From the NCBI GenBank assembly GCA_905221605.1, contig CAJNDS010002135.1:1392001-1456000 (forward strand): a DNA stretch of 64,000 bases. Reading direction: 5' to 3'. Below the pieces are notes generated by a model that saw only the letters and a list, made by a program, of their open reading frames with translations, searched no databases and was not told where the DNA came from. Within the stretch, counting starts at the first letter, position 1; each line of letters begins with the position of its first letter. Of the stretch, positions 20,461 to 33,123 are shown piece after piece. The translations under genes were made by a program, and so were the position numbers. The DNA is from Symbiodinium natans (taxonomy: Eukaryota > Sar > Dinophyceae > Suessiales > Symbiodiniaceae).

Positions 20461-21079
20461 GTGCAACATCAGTGTTGTGAGCAATGTTTTTTAGCCCACC
20501 ACTGGGAAACTCAACAATGTCACTAACAATAGTACCATAGCGTCATTAGCCCCTGTGGCATGATTAGTCCGATAAGATTATAATATGAGATCAATTAGTA
20601 ATATGATTAATGCGAGTAACATGAGTGCTAGCAAGCCTAATACAATTTATGACACTAGTAAGCTTGGTAATGTTGTAACTGGAATTGCAATTTCTTGTCA
20701 TTTACTTTTAGTTATGCTATTGATCATGCTAGTAAGCTAATACGCCTACTATACCGAACATTGCTGAATATAATACTAGTATCACGCTACTGATATTAGT
20801 AGTATTGGGACCATTCCTATAAACATGAAGAAAGGTTTACTTCTTGAGCTGCATTTTAGCTGCAGGATGGTTTGCGGTTAGTACTCCAGTGACTCTTTGG
20901 GCATAGTTTGGTCTTGTGCGCTCTAGGGACTTTACGAGGATACTCTACGGCTGCGCGCTTCAGCGATTCTGGAATACTCTAGCACAAGCCTTCCAGGGCT
21001 TTTCCGGTGATCCTTTCGGCTTATTTTGGAAGACTTTGGGTTTTGGTATTCTAGAGACTCTTTCGGGCAACCGTGCAAA

Positions 21080-21640
21080 CCAATGAGTGATTTAGAAACC
21101 AAGTAAACTCATAATTTTTCTAGAAGTACGTGGTGCAGGGAACTTTGTGGCCCACGCCGCAGAGCGATAGTGATAACAGCAAGAAATCACTCGGGGGCTC
21201 TCTATGACATCAATGAGTGTTGTAGGAACCAAGTAAATTTCGTCACACAAACACATGGTGTAGGTCATTTGTTGACCGACACCACATAGGAACAGTGAGA
21301 AGACTATGAAATAACTAGGCCACCGTATATTAAATCAGTATGTGGTGTGGAACCAGGTAAATTTACGAGCACATGGTGTAGGGAATGCTGTGGCATACGC
21401 CACATAGGGATAGTAGAAAAACTCAAGAAATCACTGGGAAACTGTATATGATATCAATGAGTGTTGCGAGAACCAAGTACATATTTTTATACAAGCACAT
21501 GGTGTAGGGAGCGTTGTGACCCACAATACGTAGGAACTGAATCACTGGGCAACCGTACATTAAATCAATAGGAACTAAGTAGTTTTGCTTGTGCAAGCAA
21601 AGAACAATGAGAAAACCATTTAGTCACCAGGCAACGGTAT
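21080..21640. repeat. About 120-bp tandem repeats, five diverged copies
   Basis: Each unit carries CAATGAGTGTTG, AACCAAGTAAAT, CACATGGTGTAGGGA, a small stem (TGTGGCATACGCCACA type) and AAATCACTGGGCAACCGTA. The same array lies at 61348-61905 in the other block copy. Confidence 0.75.
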
Positions 21641-22684
21641 AAAGTAATGAATCCGCATAACAATATCACCATGTTTACTGTTCATATCAATAGCGTTCTT
21701 AGCAGTGCTGGCATTGCTCATGTTCATTATATTTTGTGTTAGCGCGATCCGAAAGCAAGGCCCTTGCAAGGACGCTGTGACTTTTCCTCGATACCATACG
21801 AGTACTATGCTGATACTACACGAATACTTTACCGCTGCCAGACTAGGTACCAGCACCAAGACCAAGACCAATAATAGTACTAACACGAATGCTAAAACTA
21901 CAAGAAACTCTATACTACACTACACTATACAAAATAGCCGGGACATAGCCGGGACTTTTGGGGTCTCTTTCGTTGCGTTTGTTTCATTCCTATCAAACGC
22001 TCGTATATGTATATTGTCAAAAAACTTTAAAGATGCACATGCCGAATAATCCGACGTCCTATTTTATCTTGTCTTTTGGACTTGCATTGTTGTTTTTGGC
22101 TTTCGCTTTGCTTTGTTTTCTTTGCGTGCTGCTTGCCTACATTTAAAATGCGGTTTGCTCATGGATCCATGACACGAGCAAAAAATCCTACACTGCTATT
22201 CTGAAAACGAATTCGTGGTTTTGTGGTCATGATAACTGTTCACGTTGCTGTTCTTGCACGCTGCTTGCCTATGTCTTTTCGAACTTGTGTTCTTCATTTA
22301 TCTATAACACTTGGATCGATGAGGGGCGCTGGCAAGCTAAACAGCGAAAACACTCCGCCCGAGTTTCATTTCATGGGTTCGCGTTGCAGCTTCAGACTTT
22401 TACCCATTCGTGCCAACCCACAGCCCGAAAACACCCAGCACCTAGCCCTCCAGCATTAAACAAAACACATGAGCGAAATGGACCGAAAGGCTGCTCGTTC
22501 ATATATATATATATATAATGTTTTTACTTCCTAGTCTATATGTGCTCAATTACGTAATTTCATTGAGACAGTAGCGCACGTGCCTTTGCCATTTGACATT
22601 TTGGATAGGTTCTTACAACAAAACATTTGTGGACTCTGCTTGCGACTTGTCAATTGTTGATATATTCCGTAGCAACTAACGGGG

Positions 22685-24655
22685 ACACTGCTGGCGATCT
22701 GTGATTTTGGGACATCTTCTTTCAACAAAAAAACTACGGGGGACACTGCTTGCGATTTGTGAATTCAGAAGAAAACTAAGGGGGGACACTGCTTGCGATT
22801 TGTGATTTTGGCATATATACTTTCAGGATTAAACTTATTGGGGACACTGCTTGCGATTTGTGATTTTGGGACATCTTCTTGCAGCATAAAAACTAAGGGG
22901 GACACTGCTTGCGATTTATGAGTTTGGATAGTTCTTCATTCAGCAAAAAACTATGGGGAACACGGCTTGCGATTTGTGATTTTAGCACATACTCTTTCAG
23001 CAAGAAAACTGAGGGTGACACTGTTTGCGATTTAGGAGTTTGGATAGTTCTTCATTCAGCAAAAACTATTGGGGACATCGCTTGCGATTTGTGTTTTTGG
23101 AATTCTTTCAACAAAATCTCATGGGGACGTATCCATTACATTCCGTAACAAACTAAGGGGGACACTACTTGCGATTTGTGATTGTGGGACATCCTCTTCT
23201 TGCAGCAAAAACAAACTAAGGGGGACACTGCTTGCGATTTGTAACTTTGGAGAATACTCCTTCAACAAAAACTATATATGGGGGACACTGCTTGCGATTT
23301 GTGATTTTGGGACATCTTCTTTCAGGGGACACTGCTTGCCATTTGCGAGTTTGGCACATACTCTTGTAGAAAAAACTAAGAGGGACACTGCTTGCGACTT
23401 GGTTTTGGTACATAGGCTTAGAGGAAAAATATGGGGCACGCCGGGCACACTGCTTGCGATTTGTGACTTGGGACCATTTTCCTTACAGCAAAAAAATAAG
23501 GGTGACACTGCTTGCGATTTGTGAATTTGGGATATATTCTTTCAGCAAAAAGGACTATGGGTGGACACTGCTTGGGATTTGTGATTTGGGGGGCATCTTC
23601 TTGCAGCAACAAAAACTAAGCGGGGACCCTGCTTGCGATTTGTGATTTTGGGACATCTTCTTTCAGCAAAAACCAAGGGGGACACTGCTTGCGGTTTTTG
23701 ATTTTGGGGCATCTTCTTGCAGCAAAAAAATTAGGGGGACACTGCTTGCGATTTAGGAGTTTGGATAGTTCTTCATTCAGCAAAAAACTATGGGGGACGC
23801 TGCTTGCGATTTGTGATTTTGGAATTCTATCAACAAATTCTCATGGGGACACTGCTTGCGATTGCTCAATGTCCATTCCGTAACAAACTAAGGGGAACAC
23901 TGCTTGCGACTTGTGATTGTGGGACATCCTCTTCTTGCAGCAAAAGAAACTAAGGGGGACACTGCTTGCGATATGTAACTTTGCAGAATACGCTTTCAAC
24001 AAAAACTATGGGGGACACTGCTTGCGATTTGTGGTTTTGGGACATCTTCTCTCAGGGGACACTGCTTGCCATGTGCGAGTTTGGCACTCTTGTAGAAAAA
24101 GCTAAGGGGGACACTGCTTGCGATTTGGCAATTCGGTACATAATCTTACAGGAAAAACATGGGGCACACTGCTTGCGATTTGTGACTTGGGAGCATATTC
24201 TTACAGCAAAAGAACTAAGGGTGACACTGCTTGCGATTTGTGAATTTTGGATATATTCTTTCAGCAAAAAGGACTATGGGTGGACACTGCTTGCGATTTG
24301 TGTTCTTGGTACATATTCTTTCAACAAAAAAACTACGGGGGACACTGCTTGCGATTTGCGATTTTGGCACATACTCTTGCAGAAACATCTAAGGGCGGAC
24401 ACTGCTTGTGATTGTGAACTTGGTACATAATCGCAAAAAAACTACGGGTAACACTTCTTGCGATTTATGAATTTTGTAGATAATCTTACAGCAACATCTT
24501 ATGGGGACCCTGCTTGCGATTTGTGATTTTGGATATTTGCGCGCAACAACAACGCATAGGGACACTGCTTGCGATTTATGAGTTCGGAGAAGGCTGTTTC
24601 GACAAAAACTACGGGGGACACTGCTTGCGATTTGTGACTTTAGTGCATGGACATT
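22685..24655. repeat. 55-bp tandem array, about 36 units
   Basis: Unit: GGGGGACACTGCTTGCGATT, then TGTGATTTTGGGACATCTTC, then TTTCAGCAAAAAACTAA with variation. Units vary in length from about 45 to 60 bp. Open frames across it (both strands) are by-products of the repeat and not genes. Confidence 0.9.
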
Positions 24656-24765
24656 TGGGAATTTCGGGTTTCAGGCTTCGGGGGTGTCTTGCCGAAAGCC
24701 TGGAGAGTCCCCCTGTTGAGGACCGAGTGGGGGTGGCCGCGACAAGCAAGACCTGGAACCCTCAC

Positions 24766-25512
24766 AGCTTCTTGAAATTTACGAACACTTACCCCCCGAT
24801 AAGCAAGACTTAGAACCACCCCACATACGCAGCCTTTAAGGGCTTAAGGGGGTTTAAAATTCAGGGTTACATATATATTTGCTTCTTGAAACTTACGAAC
24901 ACTTACCCCCCGATAAGCAAGACTTAGAACCACCCCACATACGCAGCCTTTAAGGGTTTAAGGGGGTTTAAATTCAGGGTTACATATATATTTGCTTCTT
25001 GAAACTTACGAACACTTACCCCCCGATAAGCAAGACTTAGAACCACCCCACATACGCAGCCTTTAAGGGTTTAAGGGGGTTTAAAATTCAGTGTTGCATA
25101 TATATTTGCTTCTTGAAATTTACGAACACTTACCCCCCGATAAGCAAGACTTAGAACCACCCCACATACGCAGCCTTTAAGGGTTTAAGGGGGTTTAAAT
25201 TCAGGGTTACATATATATTTGCTTCTTGAAACTTACGAACACTTACCCCCCGATAAGCAAGACTTAGAACCACCCCACATACGCAGCCTTTAAGGGTTCA
25301 AGGGGGTTTAAAATTCAGTGTTGCATATATATTTGCTTCTTGAAACTTACGAACACTTACCCCCCGATAAGCAAGACTTAGAACCACCCCACATACGCAG
25401 CCTTTAAGGGTTTAAGGGGGTTTGAAATTCAGTGTTACACATATATATATATATATATTTGCTTCTTGAAACTTACGAACACTTACCCCCCGATAAGCAA
25501 GACTTAGAACCA
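24766..25512. repeat. 113-bp tandem array, about 6.5 units
   Basis: Units begin TTTGCTTCTTGAAACTTACG, contain ACCCCCCGATAAGCAAGACTT and end GGGTTACATATATA. Copies differ by few bases, suggesting recent amplification. Confidence 0.92.
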
Positions 25513-25611
25513 CTCCAAAAAAATTAATTACCTAGAGACCACAGGATCTTAAAGATTACGAAAAAATAGAAAAGACTACAAAACGATTATAAGACTATTA
25601 TATGAATATGG

Positions 25612-25935
25612 TAAAAGATGATAAAAGATGATAAAGATGATAAAAGATGATAAAAGATGATAAAAGGTGATAAAAGGTGATAAAAAGATGATAAAAAATG
25701 ATAAAGGATGATAACGATAGAAGATGATTCAGATAAGGATGCTTTCCAAATGAGATCCCGAATTTTGACCCGATTAAAAGATGATAAAAGATGACAAAAA
25801 AGATGATAAAGGATGATAAAAAGATGATATGAAGATGATAAGAAAAGCATATGAAGATGATTAAACATGATGGAAGATAATAAAAAGAGATAATATGAGA
25901 GATGATAAAATATGATAAAAGATGATAAGAAGATG
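25612..25935. repeat. GATGATAAAA minisatellite
   Basis: About 30 imperfect copies of GATGATAAAA or GATGATAAAAA, interrupted once by unrelated sequence (25730-25785). Minus-strand ORFs rich in S, I, F, Y, H, L are artefacts of this repeat. Confidence 0.88.
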
Positions 25936-26129
25936 ATAGGGTAAAGCAGCTGATTAATGTGTGGAAGCGGTTGAGAACGTGAGGGAGTGAAAAGTGAGCT
26001 GGGGGAGTAGGCATGGTGAGGGCGTTTGATGGTGGAGAGGGATGGGGGAGGGTTGGTGAAGAGAAAAACGTTTTTTTTGTTTAAACTCTTTTTGGATGGT
26101 GAGAGAAAGAGGGGTGGTGGTTGGGGGGG

Positions 26130-26705
<576 letters not shown>

Positions 26706-26711
26706 GGCCCC

Positions 26712-29510
26712 AGAATTAAATTTATTTAAATTATTTAAATTATTTAAATTATCTAATTGGGTCAATTAAATAAAATAAATAATTTAAATAATCTTGCTTA
26801 TTTAAATTATTTAAATTATTTAAATTATTTAATGGGAGGCAATTAAATAATTTAAATAATTTAAATTATTTTTGCTTATTTAAATTATTTTAATTATTTA
26901 AATTATTTAATAGGGGTCAATTAAATAATTTAAATAATTTAAATAAATTAAATAATTTAAATAAATTTAATTCAGGAAACTTTCCAGACCAGCCAGAAAA
27001 AAATCAATTAAATAATTTAAATCCCGCAGTTTAATTAAATCATTTAATTGAGCTGTCGGATTTAAATTATTTAATTGCTTTGCTGGTTGGCCTGGAAAGT
27101 TCCCGGAATTAAATTTATTTAAATTATTTAAATTATTTAAATTATTTAAATTATTTAAATTATTTAAATTGTTTAAATTATTTAATAGGGGTCAATTAAA
27201 TAAATTAAATAATTTAAATAATTTTGCTTATTTAAATTATTTAAATTATTTAAATTATTTAATAGGGGTCAATTAAATGAAGTAAATAATTTAAAGAATT
27301 TTGCTTATTTAAATTATGTAAATTATTTAAATTATTTAATGGGAGGCAATTAAGTAAATTAAATAATTTAAATAATTTTGCTTATTTAAATTATTTTAAT
27401 TATTTAAATTATTTAATGGGAGGCAATTAAATAAATTAGAAAATTTAAAAATTTTGCGTATTTAAATTATTTTATTTATTTAAATTATTTAATGGGAGTC
27501 AATTAAATAATTTAAATAATTTAAATAAGTTAAATAATTTAAATAATTTTTGCTTATTTAAATTATTTTAATTATTTAAATTATTTAATAGGGATCAATT
27601 AAATAATTTAAATAATTTAAATAAATTAAATAATTTAAATAAATTTAATTCAGGAAACTTTCCAGACCAGCCAGAAAAAAAACAATAAAATAATTTAAAT
27701 CCCGCAGTTTAATTAAATTATTTAATTGAGCTGTCGGATTTAAATTATATAATTGTTTTGCTGGTTGGCCTGGAAAGTTCCCGGAATTAAATTTATTTAA
27801 ATTATTTAAATTATTTAAATTATTTAAATTATTTAAATTATTTAATAGGGGTCAATTAAATAAATTAAATAATTTCAATAATTTTGCTTATTTAAATTGT
27901 TTAAATTATTTAAATTATTTAATGGGAGGCAGTTAAATAAATTAAATAATTTAAATAATTTTGCTTATTTAAATTATTTTAATTATTTAAATTAATTTAA
28001 TGGGAGCCAATTAAATAATTTAAATAATTTAAATAATTTTTGCTTATTTAAATTATTTTAATTATTTAAATTATTTAATAGGGGTCAATTAAATAATTTA
28101 AATAATTTAAATAAATTAAATAATTTAAATAAATTTAATTCAGGAAACTTTCCAGACCAGCCAGAAAAAAATCAATTAAATAATTTAAATCCCGCAGTTT
28201 AATTAAATCATTTAATTGAGCTGTCGGATTTAAATTATTTAATTGCTTTGCTGGTTGGCCTGGAAAGTTCCCGGAATTAAATTTATTTAAATTATTTAAA
28301 TTATTTAAATTATTTAAATTATTTAAATTGTTTAAATTATTTAATAGGGGTCAATTAAATAAATTAAATAATTTAAATAATTTTGCTTATTTAAATTATT
28401 TAAATTATTTAAATTATTTAATGGGAGGCAGTTAAATAAATTAAATAATTTAAATAATTTTGCTTATTTAAATTATTTCAATTATTTAAATTATTTAATG
28501 GGAGTCAATTAAATAATTTAAATAATTTAAATAATTTTTGCTTATTTAAATTATTTTAATTATTTAAATTATTTACTAGGGGTCAATTAAATAATTTAAA
28601 TAATTTAAATAAATTAAATAATTTGAATAAATTTAATTCAGGAAACTTTCCAGACCAGCCAGAAAAAAAATCAATAAAATAATTTAAATCCCGCAGTTTA
28701 ATTAAATCATTTAATTGAGCTGTCGGATTTAAATTATTTAATTGTTTTGCTGGTTGGTCTGGAAAGTTCCCGGAATTAAATTTATTTAAATTATTTAAAT
28801 TATTTAAATTATTTAAATTATTTAATAGAGGTCAATTAAATAAATTAAATAATTTAAATAGTTTTGCTTATTTAAATTATTTTAATTATTTAAATTATTT
28901 AATGGGAGTCAATTAAATAATTTAAATAATTTTTGCTTATTTAAATTATTTTAATTATTTAAATTATTTAATAGGGGTCAATTAAATAATTTAAATAATC
29001 TAAATAAATTAAATAATTTAAATAAATTTAATTCAGGAAACTTTCCAGACCAGCCAGAAAAAAAAATCAATAAAATAGTTTAAATCCCGCAGTTTAATTA
29101 AATCATTTAATTGAGCTGTCGGATTTAAATTATTTAATTGTTTTGCTGGTTGGCCTGGAAAGTTCCCGGAATTAAATTTATTTAAATTATTTAAATTATT
29201 TAACTTATTTAAATTATTTAATAGGGGTCAATTAAATAAATTAAATAATTTAATTAATTTTGCTTATTTAAATTATTTAAATTATTTAAATTATTTAATC
29301 GGGGTCAATTAAATAAATTAAATAATTTAAATAATTTTGCTTATTTAAATTATTTTAGTTATTTAAATTATTTAATGGGAGGCAATTAAATAAATTAAAT
29401 AATTTAAATAATTTTGCTTATATACATTATTTAAATTTTTTAAATTATTTAATGGGAGTCAATTAAATATTTTAAATAATTTAAATAATTTAATTTAATT
29501 TCACTTATTA
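26712..29510. repeat. AT-rich higher-order satellite with palindromic cores
   Basis: Arrays of TTTAAATTA and TAATTTAAA alternate with five copies of a core of about 140 bp, at about 26968-27117, 27642-27787, 28139-28277, 28637-28777 and 29032-29172. Each core starts AATTCAGGAAACTTTCCAG and ends CTGGAAAGTTCCCGGAATT, with inner CCAGCCAG/CTGGTTGG and ATCCCGCAG/CTGTCGGAT pairs, so it could fold as a nested hairpin. TTGCTTATTTAAATTATT and AATGGGAGGCAATTAAAT motifs recur between cores. Confidence 0.9.
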
Positions 29511-30060
29511 AAACAAAGGAAGGAGCTAAATAGACCCGAAAGGTTGCTCTCTCATATATATATATTCTAATATGTAGTCTACTCATATTTCTATTAATGT
29601 ATGTGCTATCTCCAAACACAAAGATTTTAACATAAACATGTATTAACATATTATTATAATGATGTGTTCATACACTGACAGATTAACATATTAGTATATT
29701 AATACCTCTGATATACACATATATTAACTTGTTGATACATGAATGTCATTATTGTATTGAAACATTAACATAAATGTATTCAGATATTGTCATATACGAA
29801 TACATTTGTATATTGATAGTGTATACGAATAAATTAGTGTATACGAATAAATTTAATATCAGAATACAATAATATATCAACATAAAGATATAGCAATACA
29901 CTGTTTTACTAGTCCAAGAGTATAGTAACATAAGCATATAGTAACGTAAAAAACACAAACTATACCAGAATGAAAATATACATGTATATGTATATACACA
30001 TATATATGTATGTACATTTATTTTTTTATTTTTATACATATATAACTATACAACGACATA
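29511..30060. other. AT-rich region, no gene recognised
   Basis: ATATTAACATA and ATACATATAT-like motifs dominate; (TA)n runs occur near 29553 and 29985-30050. ORFs here are rich in Y, I, F and look spurious. Confidence 0.6.
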
Positions 30061-30609
30061 AGACTCCTTTCCTAGCCCAGCTATGGGACTCACCGTTGGC
30101 GACGAGTTCCTTTAGTTCATGAGTGCAACAGTGGGTTTAGGGTTTGACTTCAGGTTCTTGTTGGCCTTGGACTTTGAATTGCTGTAGGCTGCGAGAAGGG
30201 GCCCTGGAACCCGAGAACCCTTGCTCCTCATGCCTTGCGGTTCAGGAATCAGGGTTCAGTTGCTCGAGGGTGGAGAGGGGCATGGAACGTGCAGGGCATC
30301 CGCGCTGACACGGCGCACGTCTTCGACGATTCCAAAGGCCAGGGTTCGGGCTGGTGTGCAGGTTAGCGTCAGGAGCTTCGGAGCTTCGGTGCATGCATGA
30401 TGCTCCATGGTCTGCATGGGTCCGCTGCGGGGTGTGGGTGGGGGAGGCTGGCACAGGAGCTGCAGCTACATGCGTCTGAAAGGGTAGCAGGTCGATTTTG
30501 AGGCCAGAAGTCAAGGAGTGCACCCCGAGGCCCCAAGCCCCGGATGCCCACATAGGCTTTAGTGTTAGGGTTTAGGGTTTAGGGTTTCGGGTTTAGGGTT
30601 TAGGGTTTA

Positions 30610-30912
30610 ATGTTGGACCTGCTTTATTAGGGGAGGTCGCTTTAAAGTCAATTATGGCCGAATTATTCAGGACCCCCTGACTGTTTGAGGGGTCCGCTTT
30701 AAAGTCGAACCGTCCGGGCGCCGTAAGAAAATTCCACGTGGCGCGCCTTTAAAAAAGATAACCGGGCATTGCTGCCCCTTTTAAACATATCTAAACTCCA
30801 CCCTATTAAAATCATATAAGCCCCCGGGGCCGTGTAATCAGGACCCAATCCACGCCCCGACTGTTCAGGGGGGGGGGGGGGGGGCCCCCCCACATTAAAG
30901 CAGGTCCCACAT
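30610..30912. mobile_element. MITE-like element inserted in a telomere-repeat tract, TA duplication
   Basis: The ends ATGTTGGACCTGCTTTATT and AATGTGGGACC-type inverted right end (reading AAAGCAGGTCCCACAT) match over about 18 bp. It is flanked by TA and lies between two TTTAGGG tracts. The interior (GGCCGAATTATTCAGGACCCC, CCGTCCGGGCGCCGTAAG, GGCGCGCCTTTAAA) recurs in diverged form at 20195-20460 and 60463-60722. No coding capacity is seen. Confidence 0.7.
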
Positions 30913-32168
30913 TAGGGTTTAGGGTTTAGGGTTTAGGGCAGTTGAGGGTTTAGAGTAGAGTTACCCAGGATACCATCTTCCATCGCATGCCCCTAGGCTG
31001 CGAAGCGAACATGCACAATCCATGCCCGACACATGTGAGCACCGAACCCGAAACCCTGAACCCTGCCTAAACCCTGTTTAGGGTTTAGGGTTTAGGGTTT
31101 AGGGTTTCCTAAACCCGGCAATTTCTTCCACAGAGGGGGGGGATCAGGGTCCGGGCCCGTTTTCTCTCTTGGCTTTGAGAAGGAGCTGATTGGCACCGAA
31201 GTCCAAGGACGTGGGAAGCCCAGGGGTGCTTAGAGCAAGAACTTTCGGCTTGTTAGGGTTTAGGGTCTGGTCTTCGAACCTGCTAAGGGAACCCACAAAT
31301 TGCGAGCATCCTGCGAACGCGTGGCGAACTCCAAGCTTGTTGACCGCAGCCTAACCAACCCTAAAGCCTTTTCACGTGACGTTTTTGCCTTGAAACCCAG
31401 CGCACACCAAGAGCGTGCGCAAAGCTTGCTGCGTCCTGGGGGCTTCTTTCGCTTGAAGGGGGATAGGTGGGCGATCGCCTCTCTCTGAGAGAGACTTTCA
31501 GACTTCCATGCTCCCCTAAACCCTCTGAAACCTGCAATCCCAAAACCCTAAACGGCGACCTCACATATGGGCTCGCACTCTCACGCCGCATTCCAGTTTT
31601 CCCTTTCCTCTTAATTGCTGACATTTGTGGACGTATTGCATCCGTGCAATGTAGTTGCGAGGCTGATTGAAGGTTCACAGGTAGCTGTAAGCGGGGTTAG
31701 AAGTAGGGTAACTATAATTGTAGTGGGGCAGAATCAGGGTGGGACCTGCATCGCCTTCAACGAGCGGCCGGGCTGAGCGCCGCATCACTGTCCCATGCTG
31801 AGTGAAGCCCTAAACCCTCAACCCTAGACCCTAAACCCTAAACCCTAAAACCTAAACCTAAACCCTAAATTATATTTCATTGTTTCTGGGAACGAGCTTG
31901 CAGATTCTCGCAGCTTGCCTTGAAGCTTGGCCCGTCGGCAGGCTTTGCGCATGTAGGCTCCTTGGCGCTATCTTAAACCAAGACGCCCCTACCAAGCATG
32001 ACTCGAAACACAGCTCCTGGGAGTGTTAGTTATTGTGTGTGTGTGTGTTTTTTTTGTTGTGTTGGCGTTCTTAGTGGTGAAGCGGATCGGTGCAAACTAC
32101 AGCATGGGATTCACACTTCGTCACAGGGCTGACTTGGCAGTGGCTGCCCATGCCGCGAAAAAGCCCAC

Positions 32169-32372
32169 TTGGTAGTCCAGTGGTACCCTTTCCTCTTTTT
32201 TTGGGTTCCGGGTTCCTTTCGACCCCAAAGACTACCTATTTCTTAAACCCCCAAAAAACAAAAAACACTCTTCCTTATAAGGACAATATAGGGATTATTA
32301 TTTATTACTTTTGTGGGGGTTCTTAAGCAAATTGTAGAAAAGGGTACCCTTACCATAAGATGGTTACAAGAA
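32169..32372. mobile_element. CTTGG-type element carrying a nested CTATTTGC-type element
   Basis: The outer part starts CTTGGTAGTCCAGTGGTACC and ends ATGGTTACAAG. Inside it, 32236-32337 begins CTACCTATTTCTTAAACCCCC and ends GGGGGTTCTTAAGCAAATTGTAG, the ends of the second family. This looks like one small element inserted into another. Confidence 0.55.
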
Positions 32373-33021
32373 CATTGAGAGGGCCAAGACAGAAAGTTTT
32401 TTGATTCGCGTGTAAACGCATGCCAATTCTCTCTCATGAACACTCCTGTTTTGTGCGCGTTATCGCCTGGACAATCGTGCATAGAGCTCTAGCTGGGCTC
32501 TCATCCTTCAAGACCTTACCCTAAACCCTGAAGACCCCCGAAATCCCAATGGCCCAGGCTTTGCCAGGAGCCGAAAAAGAAGCCCTTCGTCCTGGAAGGC
32601 CGGGCCGTGATTTGGCCTTCCACGAGTTGGCCCCTAAGACTTCGTGATTGGATTTGATTTCGGATTTCAGGGTCCAGGGTTGAGAATTTTAGGGTTTAGG
32701 GTTTAGGTTTGGGAAAGCTACGCCCTGCTCAGGAATTAGGGCTGCAATTTTGGTTGGAAGCTGCTCGGCCGACGGCTTCGGCACGGCCCAACAAGCTGAG
32801 GGGAGCGGAACATCTCTGAAGCATCCCCTAACCCTAAACCGGTGCTGCTACAACCCTTAGGCTTGGGATATTACCCTTACACTAACAGTCCTTAATCGGG
32901 ATGAGAATAGGGGGTACAAAAAACTTCCCGATTAAGGACTGTTAGTATAAGGGGCACAGTCTCAACCTTAGGCAGTTGAGAGGTGCGTTGAAGGAACTTG
33001 CGACACCTCCTTGGTTCACTA

Positions 33022-33123
33022 CTATTTGCTTAAGAAACTCCCAAAACCTGAATATTCTTCCTTATAAGGGCAATCTCGGGATTATTGTTATGTTTTGTTC
33101 TTGGGTGGTTGTTATGCAAATAG
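33022..33123. mobile_element. CTATTTGC-ended small element
   Basis: It starts CTATTTGCTTAAGAAACTCCC and ends GGTGGTTGTTATGCAAATAG, an imperfect inverted repeat of about 100 bp, with a TTCCTTATAAGGGCAAT centre. Related copies occur at 4626-4730, 32236-32337, 54710-54780, 55340-55440 and 58640-58695. Confidence 0.62.

Larger units (their letters stand above)
19404..24660. repeat. Large duplicated block, left copy
   Basis: From the (TA)n just before GAGCCCGGAACC, the sequence matches 59673 onward at a constant offset of about 40,268 bp, with only scattered single-base and short-run differences. The match lasts at least to the window end (position 23732 here). The block holds AT-richer DNA without convincing genes, a MITE-like element, 120-bp tandem repeats and the start of a 55-bp array. 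Confidence 0.92.

Noticed and set aside
22685-24655. CRISPR-like array of regular repeats
   Set aside because: Units are continuous with no unique spacers, in a eukaryotic context; it is a satellite.
25587-26014. Ser/Ile/Phe/His-rich minus-strand ORFs that could suggest membrane proteins
   Set aside because: They come from the GATGATAAAA minisatellite read in three frames.
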